The notes: generated by a model from the sequence alone, not told the origin. A DNA stretch of 64,000 nucleotides from Paenibacillus sp. XY044 (GCF_002257645.1 NZ_NQMO01000001.1:496001-560000); one strand, 5' to 3'; counted from the stretch's first letter, positions 26,262-34,220 are shown. Made by a program: numbers and translations.

Positions 26262-27047
26262 ATGACAAAACAGGTTTCTATGGAGTTCAGCGGAAATGAA
26301 TTGATTTTAATTGAAAGCAGAACGATGCGCGATGAGTATGTGTTCAAAGACACCGTTATGGATAAAGTAAAAATTGTTCCACTAATTCCCCATTCAACGG
26401 AACTGACAATTCAAATGGCTGCTTCTTATTATGAAGTTGGTGGAGATGCAGTTGAGTCTATTATTAGAAGAAATCGTGAAGAATTTAATGAATATGGAGA
26501 AGTAAGACTATTAAAAGGGAAAACTCTTAAAGAGTTTCGTGACCGTCAGCCTGACGGAAGCGAAATTATCAGCTCTAACACAAGAAGCTTAACCCTTATT
26601 ACTCGTCGTGGTTTGTTGCGTATTGGGATGCTTCTTACTCAATCAGAAGTAGCTAAATCAATCCGTAACTATCTGCTGAATGTTGAAGAACTAGCACCAG
26701 ACGAAGTTAGACAATGGGCTGTTGAACGCGAAATTTCGAAGCGTGAACGTAGGCTGTTAACAGATTCAATTCAAGAGTTCTATATTGCTACTTCGAGTAT
26801 GGATGACAAATTTAAATATGCCAACTTCACAAATTTGGTTTATAAAGTTCTATGGGATACAGACGCCAAATCACTCAAAGATATGTATGGTATAGAAAAG
26901 AATGAATTACTAAGAGATGCATTTAGTACAGAGGATCTAAGAAAAGTCGTCAGTGTAGAGAGGGCTATTGCAGGGATGTTAAATGTTGACTTTAAGTATG
27001 ATGAAATTAAAGATAGATTAATGAGTAATCGTTCAAGATTTCAATAA
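26262..27047 (+). CDS. phage antirepressor-like (BRO/Rha-type) protein
   Basis: 261 aa from ATG 26262 (SD AGGGAG). The middle (YYEVGGDAVESIIRRNREEF, TLITRRGLLRIGMLLTQSEVAKSIRNYLLNVEE) matches the pattern of phage antirepressors: an HTH-like residue run, then the RGLLR..MLL..SEVA..IR.YLL signature. The C-terminal 90 residues are helical. Such proteins relieve repression by binding repressors. It could act on the Xre or YopR-like regulators here, which is inference. Confidence 0.65.
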   Translation: MTKQVSMEFSGNELILIESRTMRDEYVFKDTVMDKVKIVPLIPHSTELTIQMAASYYEVGGDAVESIIRRNREEFNEYGEVRLLKGKTLKEFRDRQPDGSEIISSNTRSLTLITRRGLLRIGMLLTQSEVAKSIRNYLLNVEELAPDEVRQWAVEREISKRERRLLTDSIQEFYIATSSMDDKFKYANFTNLVYKVLWDTDAKSLKDMYGIEKNELLRDAFSTEDLRKVVSVERAIAGMLNVDFKYDEIKDRLMSNRSRFQ

Positions 27048-27136
27048 AATGCTTTTAAATAAAAATAAGTATTAATTAATTCGCTATTGCATATGTTGTT
27101 TTATAACTGCATTGCCTGGGAAAAAGGAGGCTTTTT

Positions 27137-27640
27137 ATGAAGAAGCTCATGTTTCTTATCAGTGCCTTTCTGATATTTAGTGTTCTAACGGGCTGTAGCA
27201 ATACTGATCCGGTAGCAGAGGAATTAATATCTTATATTAACGAACAAATGACTCCTCTGGGAAAAGAGGAACAAGAGTTGCTTAATGCTTACGAAAGCGT
27301 AACAGGAGAAAATTATAAAGATGACGAAACAACTCACAAAGTTTTGGTGGAAGAAGTAATACCTGGTTACAACGAGTACATTGGGAAAATAGAAGCGATC
27401 AAGATTGAATCAAAAGAGTTAAGAGAGGTACATGAAATTTATATAGATGGATTAAATCTTCAAATCTCGGCCATAACGTCAATCGCTATCGCCTTAGAAC
27501 AGCAGGATGGAGAGGCTATTGTTGAAGCGAATGAGAAGCTTTCAGAGGCTAGGAAGATGATGAGAGAATTTCAGACTAAATTAAAGGAACTAACTAAAGA
27601 ACACAAAATAAAAATCGAAAATAACAAAAATAACTCCTAG
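27137..27640 (+). CDS. predicted lipoprotein
   Basis: 167 aa. Signal peptide with lipobox LTGC (Cys at about residue 20); the mature part is a helical, acidic bundle (DUF-like, ELISYINEQMTPLGKEEQELL). It would be anchored on the outer face of the membrane. A lysogeny or superinfection-exclusion role is possible because it has its own terminator and lies in the early region. Confidence 0.8.
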   Translation: MKKLMFLISAFLIFSVLTGCSNTDPVAEELISYINEQMTPLGKEEQELLNAYESVTGENYKDDETTHKVLVEEVIPGYNEYIGKIEAIKIESKELREVHEIYIDGLNLQISAITSIAIALEQQDGEAIVEANEKLSEARKMMREFQTKLKELTKEHKIKIENNKNNS

Positions 27641-27661
27641 TTCTTCAAGGGGTTATTTTTT
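27629..27661 (+). terminator. intrinsic terminator
   Basis: AATAACTCC pairs with GGGGTTATT, followed by T6, overlapping the end of the lipoprotein gene. Confidence 0.8.
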
Positions 27662-27807
27662 ATACACCTTGTTTTTATAAAAGTTTATTATCAAAGAGTA
27701 GTTATAAGCTGCTCTTTTTGTTTCATTGAAAAAATAAATTTCATTTGAATATTTAAATTGTATAATTAAAATTGAAATAAATAAATTAACACAAAGGATT
27801 TGGTAGC

Positions 27808-28047
27808 TTGAAGACTATTAACTTTTTTCATCCAAGTACAAAAATACCCATGATTGCCGAATGGGACGAAGACGGAAAAACGGTAATGTTCAATTATGAC
27901 AACTTTGAACAAGCCAGGAAAGACTTCGACTCAAAGGCGATCGAAGAAACGAGAGAATGGTGTATTCAAAGCGCGATAAATTGTTACAGCATTGAACAAG
28001 CTAATGACCATCTGGCTCATCTGAAAATCATCTCAACATTTAATTAG
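27808..28047 (+). CDS. hypothetical protein, 79 aa
   Basis: TTG start with SD AAAGGA. Starts FFHPSTKIPMIAEWDEDGK; helical end. Closed by a terminator, so it is its own unit. Unknown. Confidence 0.6.
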   Translation: MKTINFFHPSTKIPMIAEWDEDGKTVMFNYDNFEQARKDFDSKAIEETREWCIQSAINCYSIEQANDHLAHLKIISTFN

Positions 28048-28055
28048 ACCCAAAT

Positions 28056-28086
28056 AAGGAACCTTAAATATAGGGGTTCCTTTTTA
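28056..28086 (+). terminator. intrinsic terminator
   Basis: AAGGAACC, 11-nt loop, GGTTCCTT then a T run. Confidence 0.85.
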
Positions 28087-28155
28087 TAAAATAAATATAT
28101 ACATACAATAAATTGTGTGATATAATTTAACTAACAAATCAAAGAGGTGAAGAAA

Positions 28156-28299
28156 ATGTATAAGGTAAAGGTTATGGAAAAAGTTCTGGGCAAACTTGTT
28201 TTGAATACATATACTTTTTCTAGAGAAGATCAGATGCTAATGTTCAAGCAAATGTGTGAAGAGGACGGAGTATTAGTTTTCATCCAAAAGGCAGCTTAA
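28156..28299 (+). CDS. small protein, 47 aa
   Basis: ATG 28156 with SD AAAGAGGTGA, after a TATAAT at about 28121. MYKVKVMEKVLGKLVLNTYTF start. Unknown. Confidence 0.55.
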   Translation: MYKVKVMEKVLGKLVLNTYTFSREDQMLMFKQMCEEDGVLVFIQKAA

Positions 28300-28323
28300 G
28301 GTATATCTAAGGAGATGGAGTTA

Positions 28324-28539
28324 ATGATTACAACTGAGTCAATTTTTTCAAAGTTAAGTGATGATGATCTTCGTAAAGCTTTTGCGGAATATGAAAACTG
28401 GAGAGAAACAGGGGTTCTACAGGAAGGAATAATCCGTAGAGCACATGAAGAACTTCAAGAAGTAAATGGATATTCGATTATGATTCATTCTCTAACTGAA
28501 CCACTGTTGTACGTGATTATCAAAAGACTGATAAAATGA
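28324..28539 (+). CDS. hypothetical protein, 71 aa
   Basis: ATG 28324 has correct spacing from AAGGAG. Helical, KLSDDDLRKAFAEYENW motif. Unknown. Confidence 0.6.
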   Translation: MITTESIFSKLSDDDLRKAFAEYENWRETGVLQEGIIRRAHEELQEVNGYSIMIHSLTEPLLYVIIKRLIK

Positions 28540-28576
28540 TCCTTTTATTCAAATAAATTAGATAAGGAATGATACT

Positions 28577-28954
28577 ATGTTGAGCAGAATTAATAGATTT
28601 GATGAAAAGGTGAAGCTAGAAAACACATATAAAGTAAAAAACGATCATTATATTGTTGAGATAGAAATTAAAGAATTTGCAAATATCTTTGGTATTGATG
28701 TTGTCTATACAGAGCGCAACCTGCAAGAAGACGAAAGTCCACCACAACTTACAGTCAATATTAACTTTAACAAAAAGTACACTTCTTATAATCCGTTTAT
28801 TAAAATGCTTGAGGTCAGTGGAAGTTATTTGTTCGTCGATGGTATTTTGAAATTCGAACGGTTTCCACAACTTAAAGAATCCAAAGTGCTGATGTTCATT
28901 ACTACTATTGATCATTTGGAAGCAGAGAATTTAAAGAAACCAGTAAGAAAATAA
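28577..28954 (+). CDS. hypothetical protein, 125 aa
   Basis: Beta-rich, no membrane segment. SD AAGGAATGA is modest. Unknown. Confidence 0.6.
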   Translation: MLSRINRFDEKVKLENTYKVKNDHYIVEIEIKEFANIFGIDVVYTERNLQEDESPPQLTVNINFNKKYTSYNPFIKMLEVSGSYLFVDGILKFERFPQLKESKVLMFITTIDHLEAENLKKPVRK

Positions 28955-28984
28955 AATGAATATTTCATAAGGAGGAGGATTGTA

Positions 28985-29503
28985 ATGAAATTTAAGGATA
29001 TCAAACCATACATACAGTGCAATAACTATTCTGTTGATGTTTCTTTGAGATATCTTGAAAGCACCATAGATGAGTATATTGAAGAGATGGGTTTGGAATT
29101 AGATCCAGACTTTCAAAGAGGCCATGTTTGGACGGAACAACAACAAGAGCTTTATATAGAACATTTGTTGCGCGAGGGTGTCTCAGGGTTAGACATTTAC
29201 TTCAATCATACTAAATGGCAAGGAACAGAGGGAAAGGGGGATGGATGGTTCGTGTGCGTTGATGGGCTACAACGTCTTACGGCATGCCTTGGATTCCTTA
29301 GAAATCAAATTAAAGCATTTGGTCACTTTTACGAAGACTTTGAAGATAAGATTCCAATGATGATACGCTTGAGTTTTCATGTTAATAACCTTCAAACTCG
29401 TAAAGAAGTACTTGAATGGTACTTACAGATGAATAGTGGCGGCACTGTTCACAGTCAAGATGAGTTGGATCGAGTTACGGGATTATTGGCAGCTGAGTCT
29501 TGA
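28985..29503 (+). CDS. DUF262 (ParB/GmrS-N-like) domain protein
   Basis: 172 aa, essentially one DUF262 domain: DPDFQRGHVWTEQQQ (about 38-52), VDGLQRLTAC (about 88-97) and MNSGGTVHSQDEL (about 149-161). The DGxQR motif is the signature of the ParB/sulfiredoxin-like superfamily, found in GmrSD restriction enzymes and phage proteins. The GmrD HNH half is missing, so it may be an NTP-binding regulator. It follows a TTTCATAAGGAGG leader. The 436-aa frame at 34.8 kb has a related DGFHR motif. Confidence 0.85.
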   Translation: MKFKDIKPYIQCNNYSVDVSLRYLESTIDEYIEEMGLELDPDFQRGHVWTEQQQELYIEHLLREGVSGLDIYFNHTKWQGTEGKGDGWFVCVDGLQRLTACLGFLRNQIKAFGHFYEDFEDKIPMMIRLSFHVNNLQTRKEVLEWYLQMNSGGTVHSQDELDRVTGLLAAES

Positions 29504-29537
29504 TAAAAAGATTATTTTATGAAGAGATGAGAATTAT

Positions 29538-29702
29538 ATGAAACTCATATCTAAGCAATTGGTTAAGATCGAGGAATACGCATACGATACACAGGAAGAA
29601 TGTAATGAACATGCTAAGAAGATGATTCACGATGGCTTTGAGATAAGAATTAAATATCATGATGTGTATCAATATTACAGAGAGTACGCTAAGTGCAGCT
29701 GA
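29538..29702 (+). CDS. small protein, 54 aa
   Basis: ATG 29538 after GAAGAGATGAG. Helical with a Tyr-rich end. Unknown. Confidence 0.5.
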   Translation: MKLISKQLVKIEEYAYDTQEECNEHAKKMIHDGFEIRIKYHDVYQYYREYAKCS

Positions 29703-29732
29703 TATAAGGTTCTTTCATAAGGAGATGATTAT

Positions 29733-29921
29733 GTGAAGAAAGTGAAAATCAACATTGAGAACGTGGACTTTGGTGGTATTTCAAAAGATATTGAGAGAAA
29801 AATTAGAAAAACTCCAGAGAAGATATATGATGTCGTAAAGGTTGAAACTGCTACATATCCAATAACGTTGGAAGGTATTATGTATAGATTTAAACAGAGT
29901 GAATTGATCGTAATCGAGTAA
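29733..29921 (+). CDS. hypothetical protein, 62 aa
   Basis: GTG start after TTTCATAAGGAGATG. Basic. Unknown. Confidence 0.55.
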   Translation: MKKVKINIENVDFGGISKDIERKIRKTPEKIYDVVKVETATYPITLEGIMYRFKQSELIVIE

Positions 29922-29951
29922 AAAACTATTTTATAAGGAGATGAGAAAGAT

Positions 29952-30194
29952 ATGGCATTTCTGGAGGGTAAGAATGTTGCCCCACGATTAGCAGTTGAGT
30001 CAAAAAAGTTGGTTGGTAAGCGCGTAAGATATCTAAGATCTCAAGATATCGATAAATCAGGTCGAGGCCATTTCTTTCCACGTACAGGTATTGTTGAAAG
30101 CATATATGGTAGGAATATAATGCTGGATAATGGCATAGATATCCATTTCAGCGATATTGTTGAGTTGGTTGTAATAAATGATGAAACAGAATGA
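29952..30194 (+). CDS. hypothetical protein, 80 aa
   Basis: Follows TTTTATAAGGAG. VGKRVRYLRSQD and GIVESIYGRNIMLDNGIDIHFSDIVEL give a small KOW/SH3-like beta-barrel pattern. It may bind nucleic acid. Confidence 0.6.
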   Translation: MAFLEGKNVAPRLAVESKKLVGKRVRYLRSQDIDKSGRGHFFPRTGIVESIYGRNIMLDNGIDIHFSDIVELVVINDETE

Positions 30195-30223
30195 AAGGAT
30201 TCATTTACTGGGAGTTGAATTAG

Positions 30224-30331
30224 ATGATAAAAAAGTATTTACCAGTATTTTTCGGAGTGTTTATGGGGCTATGCATTCTTGGATTAGCAATATGGTGGAG
30301 CGAAGGTATTAAATTGATAGCTAATAAATAA
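30224..30331 (+). CDS. membrane micropeptide, 35 aa
   Basis: ATG 30224, SD GGGAG. A single transmembrane helix (VFFGVFMGLCILGLAIWW). Confidence 0.5.
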   Translation: MIKKYLPVFFGVFMGLCILGLAIWWSEGIKLIANK

Positions 30332-30373
30332 GCTAGTAATAGAAGTAATTTATTCGCTTAGGAGGTATTATAA

Positions 30374-30538
30374 ATGTTGTACAAACTTCTAACAAGAATG
30401 TTGGCCAATAAGTTGAATTTATGGGTATCCACTTCCCATGGAATATTTATTGCTGATGTTCGTGGACATTCTTTTTCAAAAGAGTTCAGAAACTGGAAAG
30501 AGGCTCACCGATTTTTAAAAACAATGTACAAACTCTAA
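30374..30538 (+). CDS. small basic protein, 54 aa
   Basis: ATG 30374, SD TAGGAGG. Basic and aromatic-rich. Unknown. Confidence 0.5.
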   Translation: MLYKLLTRMLANKLNLWVSTSHGIFIADVRGHSFSKEFRNWKEAHRFLKTMYKL

Positions 30539-30594
30539 AATAGGCTTCTTTGTAAAATAAATATAAATAAAATTATAATAATGGAGGAATTCAA

Positions 30595-30774
30595 ATGGAT
30601 ACATACGATATCGTTGTGAATAAACAAGTGGTGGAAAGCATCCCTCAGCAAGGACGCTGCAGAGAGGCTATGAGCTTCATTATTATGGACAGGGTGTACA
30701 AGCTTACAAGCGAATTCAAAACGTATGTAGAGGTCTACAGCCGCAAAACAGGAGGGGTTTACCGATATGTTTAG
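30595..30774 (+). CDS. small protein, 59 aa
   Basis: ATG 30595, SD TGGAGG. VYKLTSEFKTYVEVYSRK gives a beta hairpin pattern. Unknown. Confidence 0.55.
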   Translation: MDTYDIVVNKQVVESIPQQGRCREAMSFIIMDRVYKLTSEFKTYVEVYSRKTGGVYRYV

Positions 30775-30787
30775 GGGAGGCAAATAG

Positions 30788-30862
30788 ATTAAAGGAAAAC
30801 TGTATGTTCGAACTCCTGGCTCTAATTGGGTGGAATTAAAATTATTAATTAGGAGGGAGTGA
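30788..30862 (+). CDS. micropeptide with an ATT start, 24 aa
   Basis: An ideal SD (GGGGAGG) stands 7 nt before ATT; the codon directly upstream in frame is TAG, so no earlier start is possible. It encodes IKGKLYVRTPGSNWVELKL and a short end. Its last codons form the SD of the next ATT gene, suggesting coupling. Confidence 0.4.
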   Translation: MKGKLYVRTPGSNWVELKLLIRRE

Positions 30863-30868
30863 GGGAGT

Positions 30869-31066
30869 ATTAAAGCCATTAGCGACCTACAAAAACAGCG
30901 TGATACCCTAGCAATGTTGTATAATTTAAATTTACAGTCAACAACTGAATTAGAGTTAGAAGTCATAAAAAATGAAATTAATGATTTAGACAGAATGATC
31001 TCAAAATATCTGTTGAAAATGATAGATAATACTGTTCTTGACTTACCTAGTATTGTAAGATATTAA
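30869..31066 (+). CDS. Spo0E-like aspartyl-phosphate phosphatase, ATT start
   Basis: 65 aa. Two helices with LQKQRDTLAMLYNL and NEINDLDRMISKY; the second matches the Spo0E family pattern (S/N-x-x-LD-x-x-I-x-x-Y) and the size is right. Family members dephosphorylate Spo0A~P and delay sporulation. The start must be ATT at 30869 or later, because an in-frame TGA lies at 30860-30862 and only AGG-type codons intervene; the SD is GGAGGG. A terminator follows. Confidence 0.6.
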   Translation: MKAISDLQKQRDTLAMLYNLNLQSTTELELEVIKNEINDLDRMISKYLLKMIDNTVLDLPSIVRY

Positions 31067-31118
31067 TAACTCGGTTAGATAACGATATGTATTAACACCA
31101 ATTGAAAATTAAACCGAT

Positions 31119-31153
31119 ATAGGCGATCTAAGCTCTTAGGTCGTCTATATTTT
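31119..31153 (+). terminator. intrinsic terminator
   Basis: A long imperfect hairpin (about 13 bp with two G-U pairs) followed by ATTTT, between the Spo0E-like and YolD-like genes. Confidence 0.65.
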
Positions 31154-31174
31154 ACAACTTAGGAGGAGCTGCAG

Positions 31175-31426
31175 ATGGTGAAATCAAAGACTCCCAAAAG
31201 GCCGACAAGGGACGAATTTGTGTTAGAGGAGTTAGGTAATCAGCTTACAGAGGCTTATCAAGAGGAATCGCAAATTCAGCTTACTGTGTGGGCCTGGGAA
31301 GAGCCGGTAAGAGGACAGATTGATAAAATGGACTCCCGTACGGGGAAAGTGCACATCAAGAAGGATGGAATCATTACCAAGGTTCCGTTCATGGACATAA
31401 TGGAAGTTAACTATCCAAGGGATTGA
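31175..31426 (+). CDS. YolD-like protein
   Basis: 83 aa. The VWAWEEPVRGQIDKMD...VPFMDIMEV pattern is that of the YolD-like domain, which accompanies Y-family polymerases. It is separate from the second YolD-like gene beside uvrX (58651). SD AGGAGGAG. Confidence 0.75.
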   Translation: MVKSKTPKRPTRDEFVLEELGNQLTEAYQEESQIQLTVWAWEEPVRGQIDKMDSRTGKVHIKKDGIITKVPFMDIMEVNYPRD

Positions 31427-31478
31427 TTGTTCAATAAAGGCTGCTATATCCTATATAAATGGAGGATGGATTATTAAT

Positions 31479-31634
31479 ATGAGCGAGTTTTATAAAAACC
31501 TTATGAGGGGACTTGGAGTGGGCTTTTCTATTTTAATAATTTTTATCCTCTTACTCCTTATTATGGAGTTTGTTTTTAGCAGTTCTTTATTCGATGATTT
31601 AACAACCTATTTATATAGATTGGCCTTAAAATAA
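31479..31634 (+). CDS. small membrane protein, 51 aa
   Basis: ATG 31479, SD GGAGGA. One long hydrophobic helix (about residues 11-33). Unknown. Confidence 0.5.
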   Translation: MSEFYKNLMRGLGVGFSILIIFILLLLIMEFVFSSSLFDDLTTYLYRLALK

Positions 31635-31655
31635 CTATTTATATGGAGGAATACG

Positions 31656-31916
31656 ATGCTATTTTATAAAATACCAAATGACAGAGAACACGAATTTCAT
31701 GGGGATGCCAGGTATTATTATGTCGTATCTTTTGACGTGCCTTCAAAGCAATATGAAGGAAAAATCATGGTTCCATCCGATGAAAAATTGGAAGAAGATG
31801 ATATTTTTCAAGCGGCTCAGGACTATTTGATGGATCACTTTAAAAATGTCTTTGGAAAAGTCAAATTTGCCGCAGAAGTTAAAATACTAGAAGCATATGA
31901 TAGGATGGCGGAGTGA
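31656..31916 (+). CDS. hypothetical protein, 86 aa
   Basis: SD ATGGAGG. YYYVVSFDVPSKQYEGKIMVP strand pair, then helical; recalls small phage early proteins. Unknown. Confidence 0.6.
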   Translation: MLFYKIPNDREHEFHGDARYYYVVSFDVPSKQYEGKIMVPSDEKLEEDDIFQAAQDYLMDHFKNVFGKVKFAAEVKILEAYDRMAE

Positions 31917-31980
31917 TTGCTCAGACTCAATTGTCTAGGCAATTTACTTGTTTTATTTTTAATATCAAAGGGGGACTAAT

Positions 31981-32223
31981 ATGATCTATTCTGAACAGTT
32001 AATCAATGAGATCAAAGATGTTCTTAAAAAAGATTTCAACTTGAAACAAGTGATTTTTAAGGAGCAACTTGGTGAGGATTTATACTTCGAAGCGCTGGGA
32101 ATGGAACGAGGAAGCGAATACAGTTTTAGATATAAGCCACAGGCCAAAACTCTCTTCCATAAGTTAAATAATAATTGGTCTCAAATCAAGGGATATCAAA
32201 TCGAATTAACCAATCAAATGTAG
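31981..32223 (+). CDS. hypothetical protein, 80 aa
   Basis: SD AAGGGGG. Alternating charged residues; ends at a bidirectional terminator. Unknown. Confidence 0.6.
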   Translation: MIYSEQLINEIKDVLKKDFNLKQVIFKEQLGEDLYFEALGMERGSEYSFRYKPQAKTLFHKLNNNWSQIKGYQIELTNQM

Positions 32224-32268
32224 ATTCCATTCGAAATTTATATATTAACTTTCATCGGGACGAAAATG

Positions 32269-32293
32269 AACCTGCCTTAAATGGCAGGTTTTT
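32269..32293. terminator. bidirectional terminator
   Basis: AACCTGCC, 6-nt loop, GGCAGGTT with T run on the plus side and A-rich sequence before it. It serves the rightward 80-aa gene and overlaps the end of the leftward RsfA-like gene. Confidence 0.85.
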
Positions 32294-32777
32294 CTTTGTT
32301 TGTGAGACCTAATTTTTCAGCTCTTCTGATAATCTCAAGCAAATTTTTCATGTCCTCAGTAACGTCTGATGGCTTAGAATTAAGCTGCTGTTCGAGTTCA
32401 GCATTCCTGTTCTGCAGGTTAGCGATGGTTACTCTCATGCCTTCAAGTTGATCTTTGATTGCTTGTAACGAGTTAATTACCTGGTCTATATCGATCTCAG
32501 GCGCGTATGGTTTAACTGAGGGGATTGCGGCAGAGAGTTTGGGCTGTTTTATTCCTTGAGTTTGTTTTCTTTTTAATTTTGCTTCTTTAATCTGCCCTTC
32601 ATATCGCTTACGTAAATTAGAATTCCATCTAAATCCACATGCTGCCGGTGTTCTGTTTGTTTTTTCAGCAACCAGATCAAAAGCATATAATTGTGTTTCA
32701 CCCTTCTCAATACAGTTTAATACTGTTTCAGAGAGACAGATATCGTCTTCATAAGTCCATCCGTCTTGTCTTTTCAT
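32277..32777 (-). CDS. RsfA-family (prespore-specific regulator-like) Myb/SANT protein
   Basis: 166 aa from ATG 32777 (SD GGAGGT). The N-terminus has the RsfA/YlbO pattern: DGWTYEDDICLSETVLNCI, then TPAACGFRWNSNLRKRYE, a Myb-like helix set. The C-terminal half is a coiled coil (LQAIKDQLEGM to LEQQLNSK). Host RsfA modulates sigma-F genes in the forespore. A phage copy may tie the element to sporulation. Promoter TTGACA-16-TAATAG at 32828-32801 on the minus strand. Confidence 0.85.
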   Translation of the reverse strand: MKRQDGWTYEDDICLSETVLNCIEKGETQLYAFDLVAEKTNRTPAACGFRWNSNLRKRYEGQIKEAKLKRKQTQGIKQPKLSAAIPSVKPYAPEIDIDQVINSLQAIKDQLEGMRVTIANLQNRNAELEQQLNSKPSDVTEDMKNLLEIIRRAEKLGLTNKEKPAI

Positions 32778-32800
32778 AAAGATACCTCCAATAAAATGTG

Positions 32801-32828
32801 CTATTAACATGTTTATCCAAAATGTCAA
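32801..32828 (-). promoter_or_regulatory. promoter of the RsfA-like gene
   Basis: TTGACA, 16 bp, TAATAG on the minus strand with TG before the -10. It is divergent from the LexA-controlled promoter at 32867. Confidence 0.5.
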
Positions 32829-32866
32829 TAGGTTATGCATTTATTTTCGTATACTATGAAAAAGGC

Positions 32867-32895
32867 TTGACAAGAACAAATGTTCCGTATTGTAT
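32867..32895 (+). promoter_or_regulatory. promoter with LexA/SOS box
   Basis: TTGACA, 17-bp spacer, TTGTAT (TGTATA if 18 bp). The spacer holds AGAACAAATGTTCC, an almost perfect Gram-positive LexA box (GAAC-4-GTTC). It drives the MazF-like gene and is silent unless the SOS response is on. Confidence 0.75.
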
Positions 32896-33017
32896 AGGGG
32901 GTGTTTATTGGTTATAATAATAACATAAATATAATAATACAACTTAAAAAGACATATTATAGTGTTGAGAATAGTTTGATTAATTACAAAAACTAAATAT
33001 AGGAGTTGTTAAATAAG

Positions 33018-33407
33018 ATGGCTGTAGCAATTAATAATAAAGTACATAATGAAGCAGTAAAACAATTTGAAATTTGGCTTGCTGACCTTGGTGATGAATC
33101 TAAGGGATCTGTGCAAAGAGGTGTAAGACCAGTAATCATTATTTCGAATGACAAAAGTAATAAATTTGCACCAATAGTGATGGTATCACCGATAACAAGT
33201 AGTTCTACAAAAGCTAAGATTCCTACGCATGTTAGTTTAAAAGCAGATGAAGTTGGATTTATTCATGACAGTGTTATTTTGTTTGAGCAGCATCTAACAA
33301 TTGATAAGAGCCAATTAATTCATAAGTTAGTTGACATGCCGGTTCGTTATGAAGATCAATTATTGAGAGCATTAGAAATTAGTACTACACGTATGTTCAG
33401 TAGATAG
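33018..33407 (+). CDS. mazF: MazF/PemK-like endoribonuclease toxin
   Basis: 129 aa. Family motifs: FEIWLADLGDESKGSVQRGVRPVIIISND (the G-S-x-QxGxRPxxI pattern), VVSPITSS-type strand (VSPITSSSTKAKIPTHV), and LFEQHLTIDKSQL. These cover the loop Arg and the active-site Thr/Ser region of MazF-type RNases. No MazE antitoxin is adjacent. A LexA box in its promoter makes it DNA-damage inducible. The SD AGGAG is 12 nt from ATG 33018, which may lower translation. Confidence 0.85.
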   Translation: MAVAINNKVHNEAVKQFEIWLADLGDESKGSVQRGVRPVIIISNDKSNKFAPIVMVSPITSSSTKAKIPTHVSLKADEVGFIHDSVILFEQHLTIDKSQLIHKLVDMPVRYEDQLLRALEISTTRMFSR

Positions 33408-33479
33408 TTAACAAATATAAAATAAAACAAATAAATGTAAATAAATCGGAGGAATTTATCATGAAGATTTATTTATTGT

Positions 33480-33507
33480 AAGCTCCAGTGGAATCCGTCT
33501 GGAGCTT
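33480..33507. terminator. hairpin terminator between convergent genes
   Basis: AAGCTCCAG, 10-nt loop, CTGGAGCTT between mazF-like and xre genes. Just upstream an SD GGAGG leads to a 6-codon frame (MKIYLL then stop) that ends in the hairpin, so a leader-peptide-type device is also possible. Confidence 0.6.
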
Positions 33508-33513
33508 CTTGTC

Positions 33514-33723
33514 TTATTTATTTTTAAGAATCAATAAATCAGAAACATCTATCTCTAACTCATCGCAGATTAGTGCAATATTATTAAGTGGCAAATGCCT
33601 TGATTTGTTATTGCACATCTCAGATATAGTAGGGTGTCGGATGCCAGTCCTTTTCGCAAGTTCTCTAGCACTCATTCCCTTTTTGTCTAATATGTATTGA
33701 AGATTAATAAAGATATACGACAT
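33514..33723 (-). CDS. Xre-family repressor (YopO-like size and position)
   Basis: 69 aa from ATG 33723 (SD GGGGGAAG). Nearly only an HTH_XRE domain: NLQYILDKKGMSARELAKRTGIRHPTISEMC and a C-terminal LEIDVSDLL. Upstream frame extension has no SD. A perfect 8-bp palindrome sits in its upstream region and under the divergent rightward promoter, so it probably represses both. Confidence 0.88.
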   Translation of the reverse strand: MSYIFINLQYILDKKGMSARELAKRTGIRHPTISEMCNNKSRHLPLNNIALICDELEIDVSDLLILKNK

Positions 33724-33753
33724 TTTCTTCCCCCAAATGAATACTAAAAACGG

Positions 33754-33782
33754 TTGACAATGTAAATTGAAAAGTCTATATT
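33754..33782 (+). promoter_or_regulatory. rightward promoter facing the YopQ/YopR-like genes
   Basis: TTGACA, 17-bp spacer, TATATT. The transcription start would fall at the palindrome 33792-33812. Confidence 0.7.
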
Positions 33783-33791
33783 GATAATAGG

Positions 33792-33812
33792 TTGTTACGA
33801 TTTGCGTAACAA
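33792..33812. promoter_or_regulatory. palindromic operator
   Basis: TTGTTACG, 5-bp spacer, CGTAACAA, a perfect 8-bp inverted repeat about 10 bp past the -10 of the rightward promoter and 70 bp upstream of the xre start. It fits a dimeric Xre repressor site. Confidence 0.7.
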
Positions 33813-33829
33813 AATTAAGGCATGACAAA

Positions 33830-33856
33830 AAGCTCCCCCTTATATGGTGGGAGCTT
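33830..33856 (-). terminator. hairpin terminator
   Basis: AAGCTCCC, 11-nt loop, GGGAGCTT. On the minus strand it is followed by TTTTTG, so it stops leftward transcription; on the plus strand it lies about 40 nt into the rightward transcript. Confidence 0.6.
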
Positions 33857-33920
33857 ATTCCAGTTTATTCTAACAGATTCAATAAATCTTTTACAACATC
33901 TTTGCGGAGGCAGCTAGAAT

Positions 33921-34100
33921 ATGATAAATAATAAAAGGTATGTTCTTCAAAAATTTATTTCTTATGATGAAAAAGCTAAGTTAGAGACATGGATGATTAC
34001 AACTATCAAAAGCGATAACTTGGATGCATTAATGAACTTTCTTTCTAATGGTTATCGTATCTTTGATACAGTTTCTAATAAAGAAGTGATAAGAAATTAA
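33921..34100 (+). CDS. small protein, 59 aa
   Basis: ATG 33921, SD GCGGAGG. MINNKRYVLQKFISYDEKAKLE start. First gene right of the operator. Unknown. Confidence 0.55.
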   Translation: MINNKRYVLQKFISYDEKAKLETWMITTIKSDNLDALMNFLSNGYRIFDTVSNKEVIRN

Positions 34101-34220
34101 TTAATTCAAGTGTATTTTATCTTGATTAAAGATCTAGTTTTTTTACTAAAATAACTAGATTTAAACACATTACTGTAATATTCTTATAAGTATAAATAAG
34201 TAGCAATAATAAGGTGATTT

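Noticed and set aside
30535..30966. 143-codon leftward frame
   Set aside because: Antisense of three small genes that have their own SDs; its product is low-complexity.
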